Shown piece by piece: positions 8,514 through 15,739 of a stretch of DNA of 64,000 bases. The translations under genes were made by a program, and so were the position numbers. The stretch is from Cyclobacteriaceae bacterium (GTDB lineage: Bacteria > Bacteroidota > Bacteroidia > Cytophagales > Cyclobacteriaceae), in NCBI GenBank assembly GCA_025455015.1, contig JALONI010000002.1, forward strand, positions 21,809 through 85,808, in the 5' to 3' direction. The first letter of the stretch is position 1; the number at the start of each line of letters is the position of its first letter. Below the pieces are notes generated by a model that saw only the letters and a program-made list of their open reading frames with translations, did no database searches and had not been told where the DNA came from.

Positions 8514-9983
8514 ATGGAAATAGGCACTTCCCTGCACGCCAACCTCGATAGCCTCGCGCACGTGGGTGCCGAGGGTATCTTGCTGGGCGGCTTCGTGGTG
8601 GTATTGGTAGCCGGGTTGATTCGGTCGTTTGCTACGGTGGGCATGCTGCGCGCCCTCACGCTCACCACCTTGGTGGCGGCTGCGGGTTGGACGGCATGGG
8701 ATTGGCCCACAGACAGCATGCCGCTGTTCGCGGGATTGATCCAGCGCGATGCTTTCGGCTCGTTTTTCAAGATCGTTTTTTGTGTGGCGGGCGGGCTCAC
8801 CACGCTCGTGTCAGCCAATCAACAAAAAAATCCGCACGAGTATTTTCTGCTGCTGCTGGCCGCAGTGTTTGGCAGCCAATGGGCGGTGATGAGCACACAC
8901 TGGCTCATCGTGGTGCTCGCCTTGGAGATGGTGGCGCTGGCCGGCTATGCGCTGGCCGGCTTTGCCTTTACCAAATCCGGGGCTGAAGGCAGCCTGAAGT
9001 ATTTCATCATGGGCTCGGCACTCACCGCGGTGATGATCTATGGGATGTCGTTGCTTTATGGCGCTACGGGGTCGTTGAATTTTTCCGAGGCCGCATTCAC
9101 ACAAGCTCTGCTGCGGGCACCCACCGCGCTCGTCCTGGTGGGCGGCCTGTTTGTGGTGGGCGGCTTGCTGCTCAAAATCGCTTCGGTGCCGTTTCACTTT
9201 TGGGCACCCGACACCTACGAGGCAGCCCCCACCCCCGTAGTGGCCTTCTTTTCCGTGGTACCCAAACTGGCGGGCTTAGCCGTGTTGGTTCGCGTGAGTT
9301 GGGCCCTGTATGCCGGAGGCCAGCACGCAGTGCCCTGGCAGTTCATCATCGGGTTGGCCGCGCTGGCCTCGATGGTTGTGGGCAACCTGGGTGCCCTGGC
9401 ACAGCGGATGCCCAAACGCCTGCTGGCATACTCCTCCATCGCGCAAAGCGGCTTTATGCTGGCAGCCGTGGCGTGCCTGAACCCGGAAAGTGTGGACGCG
9501 CTCTTGTTTTACGCGGTGGTTTTTGCCGTGGCCAACTTCGCGGTGTTTATCGCCCTGGATCGCTTCGAGAAAAGTGACGGATGTGTCGACATCGCCTCCT
9601 TTGCCGGGCTCGGTCGCCACCGGGTAGGTCTGGCCCTGATCATGACCGTGGGCCTTCTGTCGCTGACCGGACTGCCACCCACGGGGGGCTTCACCGCCAA
9701 GTTGTTTCTCTTCACTACGCTGTGGGGCACGTTTGATGGCACCGGCCAACCCCTGTACCAACTGCTGTTTTTTGTGGGGCTGGCCAACACGGTGGTATCG
9801 TTGTTTTTCTATTTGAGACTGCCCTATCTTCTTTTCTTCCGCACTGCGCCCCAACAACCCGCGGGCGCCACCCATGGGCGCGTGGATTGGGTGCTGGCTG
9901 TTGTGGGCGTGGCACTGATAGCCCTTTTCCTGAAACCCGATGCTTTGACGGGTTGGATTAATCGGGTTACCTTTGCCTGGTAG
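8514..9983 (+). CDS. nuoN: NADH-quinone oxidoreductase subunit N
   Basis: This is the third antiporter-like subunit of complex I, 489 residues with about fourteen membrane helices. Conserved stretches are LEMVALAGYALAGF, KIASVPFHFWAPDTYEAAPT, KRLLAYSSIAQSGFML and LSLTGLPPTGGFTAKLF. It is the last nuo gene here. Its 3' end overlaps a likely promoter for the next gene. Confidence 0.95.
   Translation: MEIGTSLHANLDSLAHVGAEGILLGGFVVVLVAGLIRSFATVGMLRALTLTTLVAAAGWTAWDWPTDSMPLFAGLIQRDAFGSFFKIVFCVAGGLTTLVSANQQKNPHEYFLLLLAAVFGSQWAVMSTHWLIVVLALEMVALAGYALAGFAFTKSGAEGSLKYFIMGSALTAVMIYGMSLLYGATGSLNFSEAAFTQALLRAPTALVLVGGLFVVGGLLLKIASVPFHFWAPDTYEAAPTPVVAFFSVVPKLAGLAVLVRVSWALYAGGQHAVPWQFIIGLAALASMVVGNLGALAQRMPKRLLAYSSIAQSGFMLAAVACLNPESVDALLFYAVVFAVANFAVFIALDRFEKSDGCVDIASFAGLGRHRVGLALIMTVGLLSLTGLPPTGGFTAKLFLFTTLWGTFDGTGQPLYQLLFFVGLANTVVSLFFYLRLPYLLFFRTAPQQPAGATHGRVDWVLAVVGVALIALFLKPDALTGWINRVTFAW
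9944..9975 (+). promoter_or_regulatory. Promoter for the PurF-like gene, inside the nuoN 3' end
   Basis: TTTG (9944-9947), a 20-bp spacer, then TACCTTTG (9968-9975) is a near-perfect Bacteroidota housekeeping promoter. It lies within the last codons of nuoN and 24 bp before the ATG at 10000, which would separate expression of the PurF-like gene from the nuo operon. Confidence 0.65.
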
Positions 9984-9999
9984 ACACAGCCCCCGTTTT

Positions 10000-11883
10000 A
10001 TGAGCGATACCCTTCACCACGAGTGTGGCATAGCCCTCATTCGATTGCGAAAGCCTCTTTCGTACTACATCGAAAAGTATGGCACTTCGTACGGGATGAC
10101 CAAGATGTACATCTTGATGGAGAAGCAGAGCAACCGGGGGCAAGACGGGGCCGGTATCGCCAACATCAAAATCAACCAGGAGCCGGGGCATCGCTACATC
10201 AGCCGCTACCGCTCCATGAAGACACAGCCCGTAGCACACCTGTTCCGCAAAATCGGCAAACGCTATAAAAAGGCCCAAAAGGAAGGCAAAGAAAAATTCA
10301 AAGACGAATCGTGGCTAAAGACACACGTGCCCTTTACGGGCGAGTTGTGGTTGGGCCATCTGCGGTACGGCACCCACGGCTTCAATAGCATCGAAAATGT
10401 GCATCCCTTCTTGCGCCAAAACAACTGGCGCAGCCGCAACTTAGTCATGGCCGGCAACTTCAACATGACCAACGTGGATGAGCTGTTCAACATCCTGGTG
10501 GACCTGGGCCAGCACCCGAAAGAGAAAGTGGATACGGTGACCGTTATGGAAAAGATCGGCCACTTCCTGGACGAAGAAGTCCAAAGCCAATTTGACAAGT
10601 ACAAAGACCAGTATTCCAACAAGGAAATCTCCGATATCATCGAAAACGAAATTGATCTGCAGCGCGTGTTGAAGCGCGCGTGCAAGGACTTTGACGGAGG
10701 TTACACGATGGCCGGGCTCACGGGCTCAGGGTCAGCCTTTGTCATGCGCGATCCCTCCGGCATCCGCCCTGCGTACTTCTATGCAGACGAGGAAGTGGTG
10801 GTGGTGGCTTCTGAAAAACCCGCCATCAAATCGGCCTTCAACATCGACTATAACCAGATCGAAGAGATCACCCCCGGGCATGCGCTGATCATCACGAAGG
10901 GTGGCGAGGTAGAACAGCATATGGTGTTGCCCGCGTTGGAAAAGAAATCGTGCAGTTTTGAGCGCATTTACTTTTCGCGCGGCACCGACCCGGAGATTTA
11001 CCAGGAGCGCAAAAAACTCGGCAAGCTGCTGGTGCCACAGGTGCTCAAGAGCATCAACTTCGACCTGAAGAACACCATCTTCTCCTACATCCCCAACACA
11101 GCCGAGACGGCCTTTCTGGGCATGATGGAAGGCATCGAAAACTACCTCATCAGCAAACAAAAAGACATCATCGTAGACGGCAAACCCTCGGTGGATTCAT
11201 TGGATGATATTTTATCGTTCCGGCCGCGCATTGAGAAGATCGTGATCAAAGACGTGAAGCTGCGCACGTTCATCACCGATGACGACCACCGCGATGAGAT
11301 GGTGGCCCAGGTGTACGATACCACCTACGAAGTAGTGACCAAAGGCAAGGACACGCTGGTGGTGATTGACGACTCCATCGTGCGAGGCACTACGCTCGAG
11401 AAAAGCATTTTGAAGATGCTGGATCGCCTGCAGCCAAAAAAGATTGTGGTGGTATCCTCCGCGCCCCAAATACGATTCCCCGACTGCTACGGCATTGACA
11501 TGAGCCGCATGGGCGACTTTGTGGCGTTCCGCGCCATGATTCAGTTGATCAAAGAACACGGCAAAGACTATTTACTAGGCGAAATCTATGAGCGCTGCCG
11601 CCTGGCCAACGAAGACGAGAACCCGACCAACTACGTTCAAACGCTGTACGATCAGTTTACCTACGAAGAGATATCCGAAAAGATCTCGGACATCGTACGG
11701 CCTTCAGACATGAAAGCCGACTTACAAGTCGTGTTTCAAACGGTGGACAACTTGCACAAGGCCATCCCCCACCACGTGGGCGACTGGTATTTTACGGGCA
11801 ACTACCCCACCGGTGGCGGCACGCGCGTGGCCCACAAGGCCTACATCAACTACATGGACGGCAAACTGGTGCGGGCGTACTAG
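10000..11883 (+). CDS. Long PurF-like amidophosphoribosyltransferase
   Basis: This is a 627-residue glutamine amidotransferase/phosphoribosyltransferase related to PurF, which makes 5-phosphoribosylamine in the first step of purine synthesis. The class II Ntn domain begins at HHECGIALIR. The nucleophile would be Cys9 after removal of an 8-residue propeptide, and cleavage after Glu before Cys-Gly resembles the processing known for Bacillus PurF. GHLRYGTHG and NRGQDGAG follow. The PRPP loop is VVIDDSIVRGTTLEK (about residue 455). It exceeds classical PurF (about 470-510 residues) because of insertions in both domains, and the paired C-terminal cysteines that bind 4Fe-4S in Bacillus PurF are not seen. 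This long form is a familiar Bacteroidota type; whether it is the main purine enzyme or a paralogue cannot be told here. Start ATG 10000; the track start at 9973 overlaps nuoN. Confidence 0.85.
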   Translation: MSDTLHHECGIALIRLRKPLSYYIEKYGTSYGMTKMYILMEKQSNRGQDGAGIANIKINQEPGHRYISRYRSMKTQPVAHLFRKIGKRYKKAQKEGKEKFKDESWLKTHVPFTGELWLGHLRYGTHGFNSIENVHPFLRQNNWRSRNLVMAGNFNMTNVDELFNILVDLGQHPKEKVDTVTVMEKIGHFLDEEVQSQFDKYKDQYSNKEISDIIENEIDLQRVLKRACKDFDGGYTMAGLTGSGSAFVMRDPSGIRPAYFYADEEVVVVASEKPAIKSAFNIDYNQIEEITPGHALIITKGGEVEQHMVLPALEKKSCSFERIYFSRGTDPEIYQERKKLGKLLVPQVLKSINFDLKNTIFSYIPNTAETAFLGMMEGIENYLISKQKDIIVDGKPSVDSLDDILSFRPRIEKIVIKDVKLRTFITDDDHRDEMVAQVYDTTYEVVTKGKDTLVVIDDSIVRGTTLEKSILKMLDRLQPKKIVVVSSAPQIRFPDCYGIDMSRMGDFVAFRAMIQLIKEHGKDYLLGEIYERCRLANEDENPTNYVQTLYDQFTYEEISEKISDIVRPSDMKADLQVVFQTVDNLHKAIPHHVGDWYFTGNYPTGGGTRVAHKAYINYMDGKLVRAY

Positions 11884-11936
11884 GCTGCGCAAACATGGTG
11901 ATTTAAAAACACCGCGGAACGGCACCCGTCCCAATA

Positions 11937-12416
11937 ATGCGAACCAAATGCCGGACGGTGGCCCCGGGCGATGCGTGGGACCATTTTGACAATTACCTCA
12001 TCCACCTGGCAAAAAGCCATCCCGTGGAATTGCTCGGCCTGGAAACGGACAGCATGCAACTGGGTTTGATCCAACAAGAATACGCCACCGCGAATTGGAA
12101 AAGCCTCCGCCCGGAAATTATTTTTTTTATCGATGCCTTACACAACACCCGGGCATACCCACAAGCCTGTGAATTTGCCGATGCCTATCGGGATTTTCGC
12201 ATCGACTATCAACTCAACGGAGACTGCCCCGAAGATGTGCTCATCCGCGAACGCAACCGTGCCTGGATGCCGCTACTCACACCTCTTCTTTCCCAAAAAA
12301 ACTGTTTTGTCGCGGTGGGTCTTCTGCATCTCATGTGCGCGTGTGGGTTGTTGGAGCAGTTTCGGCAACAGGGTTTTGTGGTTCGCTCGATACCCCTGAC
12401 TCGGTCGGGCCCATAA
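11937..12416 (+). CDS. Truncated TraB/GumN-family protein (C-terminal half only)
   Basis: The 159 residues match the C-terminal half of TraB/PrgY/GumN-type proteins. ELLGLETDSMQLGL resembles the GLET...Q segment, and RERNRAWMPLLTPLLS followed by CFVAVGLLHL resembles the family motifs RNxxW and FVAVGAxHL. The family is usually near 290 residues with a signal peptide and an N-terminal FGTIH-type motif, and both are absent. Only 53 bp separate it from the previous gene, so the missing half is not nearby. The His-containing motif is partly altered (GLLHLMCACG). It may be a decayed remnant or a short variant. Confidence 0.55.
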   Translation: MRTKCRTVAPGDAWDHFDNYLIHLAKSHPVELLGLETDSMQLGLIQQEYATANWKSLRPEIIFFIDALHNTRAYPQACEFADAYRDFRIDYQLNGDCPEDVLIRERNRAWMPLLTPLLSQKNCFVAVGLLHLMCACGLLEQFRQQGFVVRSIPLTRSGP

Positions 12417-12472
12417 GCGCAACCGATCCGCGCGGTTTTATCCCTATCTTGCCCCGCACAACCTACTACTGC

Positions 12473-13876
12473 ATGAACGTCTCTCTCCGCTTCCTGGGGG
12501 CCGCCAAAAGTGTGACCGGATCCAAATACCTGCTGGAAATCGACCACCAACGCATCCTCGTGGATGGAGGACTGTTTCAAGGCCGCAAAGAACTGCGGCT
12601 GCGCAACTGGCAGAAGCTGCCTGTAGACCCCGAAACTATTGACCAAATCATCGTGACGCACGCCCACATCGACCACATCGGCTACTTGCCGCGACTGGTG
12701 CGCGATGGCTTCCATGGCCTCATCCACTGCACCCACGCCACCAAAGACCTGATGAAAATCATGCTCAAAGATGCGGCCAAGCTGCAAGAGGAAGAAGCAC
12801 TGTTTGCACTTAAACAGGGATACTCCAAACACAGCAAGCCCGAACCATTGTTTACCGAAGTCGATGCCGACCACGTGATGACGCTGGTGCGAAGTTGTGG
12901 TATGGAAAAAGCGGTCGCCTTGTCGCCCACGGTCAGCGTTCGGTTTTTCAACTCCGGTCATATTTTAGGATCGGCCATCGTAGAGGTGACGCTGACGGGC
13001 CAAACACAAGAAAAGAAGATTGTCTTCTCGGGTGATTTAGGCCGCTACGATGATCCGATCATGTACGAACCGCACGCGCTGCGGCAGGCCGATGTGTTGG
13101 TGGTTGAGTCCACCTATGGCGACCGCAACAACCCGATGGGCGATGTGGAAGGTAACTTGGCCAACATCGTAAACGAGGCGTATGACCGACAAGGCGCCAT
13201 CCTCATCCCGGCATTTGCCGTGGGACGCACGCAAACGCTTATTTTCTATTTGATCAAGTTGATGAACGCGCGGCAAATCCCGCTGCTGCCGATCTACATC
13301 GACAGCCCTATGGCCATCAACGTGACGGATTTGTACGAGCGCCACAGCAGCCATCACAAGATCAAGGTAACACCCGAGGGCAACGAGCTGATGAGCCTGT
13401 TTGATTCGCGTAACATCCATTTTTGCAACACCAAGCGCGAGTCGCAGGCGCTGAACAGCATGCGCAAACCGGCCATCATCATCTCGGCCAGTGGCATGGC
13501 CACCGGGGGACGCATTTTACACCACCTCTACCATCGCCTGGGTCGCGAAGAAGACACCGTACTCTTTGCGGGCTACCAAGGCGAGGGCACGCGCGGCCGC
13601 GACATCTTAGAGGGAGAGCCTACCGTGCGCATTTTTGGAGAAGAAGTGGCTGTCCGCTGTCAGGTGCGTCAAATCAACGGCTTGTCGGCCCATGGCGACC
13701 AGGAAGACCTGCTGCGCTGGCTTCATAACTTTTCGGAAAACCCCAAGCGCGTGTTTATCACCCATGGCGAAGAAAAAGCGGCTGAGGCCTTTCGCACCGT
13801 GATGGAGGAGGAGCTCGGCTGGCATGCCACCGTACCCGACTACCTGGAAACGGCCGTTTTGTTTGAAGGGGTTTAG
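12473..13876 (+). CDS. MBL-fold/beta-CASP RNase
   Basis: This is a 467-residue protein of the metallo-beta-lactamase beta-CASP group (CPSF73/Ysh1-like), expected to act as a zinc-dependent RNA endo- or exonuclease. Visible motifs are THAHIDHIGYLPRL (metal motif 2), GHILGSAIVEV (motif 3), FSGDLGR (motif 4), then the beta-CASP motifs PAFAVGRTQTL, SASGMATGGRILHHL and the C-terminal GLSAHGDQEDLL with a further THGE. All metal ligands appear present. The track start at 12335 is within the previous gene; ATG 12473 gives the normal N-terminus MNVSLRFLGAAKSVTGS. Its stop overlaps that of the opposing gene by 3 bp. Confidence 0.9.
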   Translation: MNVSLRFLGAAKSVTGSKYLLEIDHQRILVDGGLFQGRKELRLRNWQKLPVDPETIDQIIVTHAHIDHIGYLPRLVRDGFHGLIHCTHATKDLMKIMLKDAAKLQEEEALFALKQGYSKHSKPEPLFTEVDADHVMTLVRSCGMEKAVALSPTVSVRFFNSGHILGSAIVEVTLTGQTQEKKIVFSGDLGRYDDPIMYEPHALRQADVLVVESTYGDRNNPMGDVEGNLANIVNEAYDRQGAILIPAFAVGRTQTLIFYLIKLMNARQIPLLPIYIDSPMAINVTDLYERHSSHHKIKVTPEGNELMSLFDSRNIHFCNTKRESQALNSMRKPAIIISASGMATGGRILHHLYHRLGREEDTVLFAGYQGEGTRGRDILEGEPTVRIFGEEVAVRCQVRQINGLSAHGDQEDLLRWLHNFSENPKRVFITHGEEKAAEAFRTVMEEELGWHATVPDYLETAVLFEGV

Positions 13877-14355
13877 CCCTTTAGCACCATTTCGCGCTCA
13901 GCCCCTTTGAGTTGGAGCCACGCCACCGCCCGGTGGCGCGAAGGCCAGTAGATGGCCAACAGAAAAACCGGCAGCACAAACGTGATGGCAATCCACTGAA
14001 ACAAGAAAAAAAGATTCAGCAACAAGCCGGGCAGCGATACCCACAACACCAGGCTGAGCTGACGGCCTACGGTTTTGCGATAGTGCTCCAGCCGGTCACC
14101 CAAAGAGGCGGTCGCGCCAAAAACGGGTCGCGATTGGCGCAGCCACCACGTATGGCCAACAAAACCCGCGAGGATGAGTGCCACCGTGAAAGCGGCTGCC
14201 TCGATTTCTGACAGCGGGGGAATGCGATAAAAGTACCTAGGCCAAAACAGCGGCAAGGCAACGGAGCTGCCCACCAGCAGTGCCAAGAGTAACGCATACC
14301 GAAGGGCCAACGTGTGGAGTCGGACAAAAAACTCGGCCAGGGAACTATACCTCAT
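13873..14355 (-). CDS. Small four-helix membrane protein, unknown
   Basis: This is a 160-residue basic protein with about four hydrophobic segments (near residues 17-37, 50-70, 103-120 and 122-142), so an inner-membrane protein. I recognise no family. The track start (TTG 14388) lies in the T-tract of the strong upstream terminator, as does GTG 14382. ATG 14355 (MRYSSLAEFF) is downstream of it and is preferred. Its stop overlaps that of the convergent MBL gene. Confidence 0.6.
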   Translation of the reverse strand: MRYSSLAEFFVRLHTLALRYALLLALLVGSSVALPLFWPRYFYRIPPLSEIEAAAFTVALILAGFVGHTWWLRQSRPVFGATASLGDRLEHYRKTVGRQLSLVLWVSLPGLLLNLFFLFQWIAITFVLPVFLLAIYWPSRHRAVAWLQLKGAEREMVLKG

Positions 14356-14386
14356 GGTGCGAAGTAACCGCTTTTTGTCCACACCC

Positions 14387-14426
14387 AAAAAAGCAAAGGA
14401 TCCCGCTCGTGCGGGATCCTTTGCTT
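14387..14426 (-). terminator. Rho-independent terminator for the secreted-protein gene
   Basis: This is a perfect 16-bp inverted repeat, AAGCAAAGGATCCCGC / GCGGGATCCTTTGCTT, with a TCGT loop (14391-14426), followed on the minus strand by a run of six T (14392-14387). It lies 22 bp after the stop of the 14448-15032 gene and is the clearest intrinsic terminator in the window. Confidence 0.9.
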
Positions 14427-14447
14427 GGTCCGGTTATTGACTGGATC

Positions 14448-15032
14448 CTAATACTTCACTTTCTTCACGTTGCCTTTAAGGTCAGCGATTTCGAACGTAG
14501 GTGTGCCGCGCACGTTGCGCAGGTCATACACCAACGCTGAATTCGGAGCAAACATCCGGCTGTCTTCCAACACCAGTTGAAAGTCGCCATCGTAGATGCG
14601 CACCGCCAACTCCTCTGCTTCACCACTTCCTTTCGCCACCAGGTACTTGGTGCGATCGGTCGTTTTCGCCACGTGGATATTCACCGCGTTTTTACCCTGG
14701 GCTACCACGTTACCCGACACCACCTTCACATACTCAGTCTGCACGATGGCGTTGTCCTCGATCTGAATTTTGTACGTGCCAGCCGGCATGCCTACAAAAT
14801 TCAACGGACGGCTGAAGCCATTCTTACTGTTGATGTCTTCTGCAAAAACCTGCTTCCCGGCTGCATTGAACACACGCAGGGTGATCAGCGAAGAAACGCC
14901 CCGCTCGTAAATCACCTTGAATACACCCGCTTTCTGGCTGATGACCACCATCTGCGGCTTGCCCGGCTTAGCCCATGCCGTCAGGGATACGATCATGGCC
15001 AAGGCGATCGCTACAACATTTTTCGTTTTCAT
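14448..15032 (-). CDS. Secreted protein with T9SS-tail-like beta domains
   Basis: This is a 194-residue exported protein. MKTKNVVAIALAMIVSLTAWA is a clean signal peptide (ATG 15032; the track adds 17 non-native residues). The segment LITLRVFNAAGKQVF ... MPAGTYKIQIED resembles the beta-sandwich seen in type IX secretion C-terminal domains (vyN..Gk.v ... l..G.Y.l.v), and the second half (LAVRIYDGDFQLVLED) looks like a diverged second copy. It is not at the C-terminus of a large cargo protein, so it may simply be a small periplasmic beta protein. It is transcribed alone, with a -7 match upstream and a strong terminator downstream. Confidence 0.7.
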   Translation of the reverse strand: MKTKNVVAIALAMIVSLTAWAKPGKPQMVVISQKAGVFKVIYERGVSSLITLRVFNAAGKQVFAEDINSKNGFSRPLNFVGMPAGTYKIQIEDNAIVQTEYVKVVSGNVVAQGKNAVNIHVAKTTDRTKYLVAKGSGEAEELAVRIYDGDFQLVLEDSRMFAPNSALVYDLRNVRGTPTFEIADLKGNVKKVKY

Positions 15033-15057
15033 AGTTTTTTCCTTTTTGTTTTCGATA

Positions 15058-15065
15058 CAAATGTA
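15058..15065 (-). promoter_or_regulatory. -7 element for the secreted-protein gene
   Basis: On the minus strand TACATTTG matches TAnnTTTG and lies 25 bp before the ATG at 15032. No good TTG element is seen at the usual spacing, so this is a single-box match. Confidence 0.4.
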
Positions 15066-15289
15066 CGGGCGTAGCGAAGGCAAGGCCGTGTCTTGTAAGT
15101 AAACTTGATTTTTACCGTAAAAAAACGTTTGCAGTGTTTGGGTTTTGCCTACTAAAAAAATAGACTATCCCATCACTTCAAATTGCCGCAAAAAAAGCAT
15201 CGGCATAAAAACGTTTCGCTGGCAACGTTTGCACCCGCGGGCGCCTGCGGCCCTGTGGAGCCAATTTATGGCGGCAACCTATCGCGAAC

Positions 15290-15320
15290 AAAAAAACCGG
15301 GCGAGGATCGCGCCCGGTTT
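15290..15320 (-). terminator. Minus-strand intrinsic terminator downstream of ftsZ
   Basis: AAACCGGGCG (15294-15303) and CGCCCGGTTT (15311-15320) form a 10-bp stem with a 7-base loop. On the minus strand the stem is followed by a run of seven T. It points away from ftsZ, about 420 nt past the ftsZ stop, so it may end the dcw transcript or a separate small RNA from the repeat region. Confidence 0.75.
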
Positions 15321-15335
15321 CGTGCCGTTGCCCCA

Positions 15336-15570
15336 ACTCAGGTTTCCAATACGGCCACTTCCTTCCGTTTGGAACTTCGTAGTTCGAACATCACTTCGTT
15401 CTTTCTGGAACTTCGTAGTATAAACACTACTTCCCTTTTTGAACTCCGTAGTAGAAACACTTCGTTCCTTTTTTGAACTTCGAAATACAAACACCCCTAC
15501 GTTTCTGGCAAAGCCTCGAAATGTAAACACCCCTACGCTCCTGGCGGAGCTTCGGGGTGTAAAGAAAAAA
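15336..15570. repeat. Degenerate 33-36 bp tandem repeats
   Basis: Six imperfect copies start near 15372, 15408, 15441, 15475, 15511 and 15547, with a weak partial copy before them. A rough consensus opens with GAACTTCGTAGTATAAACAC, followed by ACTTCGTTC and a T-rich run. The spacing (36, 33, 34, 36, 36) is not a constant multiple of three, and the ORFs crossing it on both strands look like shadows. Several units have internal dyads (GTAGT/ACTAC, GAAC/GTTC). The last pair can form a longer stem, ACACCCC/GGGGTGT around GCTCC/GGAGC. Confidence 0.75.
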
Positions 15571-15651
15571 GGCATTCCGGTACCGGCAAAAAATATTTAC
15601 CACCAACAACCACTACGAATGGAGTAAATAACCAGTCGTACCGGAAATGCC
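15571..15651. repeat. Nested inverted repeat
   Basis: The outer arms GGCATTCCGGTAC (15571-15583) and GTACCGGAAATGCC (15638-15651) pair with one bulge. The inner arms TATTTAC (15594-15600) and GTAAATA (15624-15630) pair perfectly. The element directly follows the tandem repeats. Confidence 0.65.
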
Positions 15652-15661
15652 ATGCTTTACC

Positions 15662-15736
15662 AAATTCAAAATTTCAAATTCAACATCTAAAACTTCTATC
15701 ACGAATGTTGAATCTTACATCTTGAATTTTGAATTT
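15662..15736. repeat. AT-rich inverted repeat at the ftsZ 3' end
   Basis: The arms AAATTCAAAATT (15662-15673) and AATTTTGAATTT (15725-15736) are perfect complements, with inner arms TTCAACAT (15679-15686) and ATGTTGAA (15705-15712). The element ends 3 bp from the ftsZ stop, so it would be the first structure in the ftsZ 3' untranslated RNA. Confidence 0.7.
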
Positions 15737-15739
15737 CTA

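Noticed and set aside
15372-15570. CRISPR array
   Set aside because: Repeat units are degenerate and contiguous, with no unique spacers and no cas genes in the window.
15145-15627. Short ORFs on both strands across the tandem repeats
   Set aside because: They arise from repeated stop-poor units, change frame between units and have no start context or recognisable sequence, so they are not annotated as genes.
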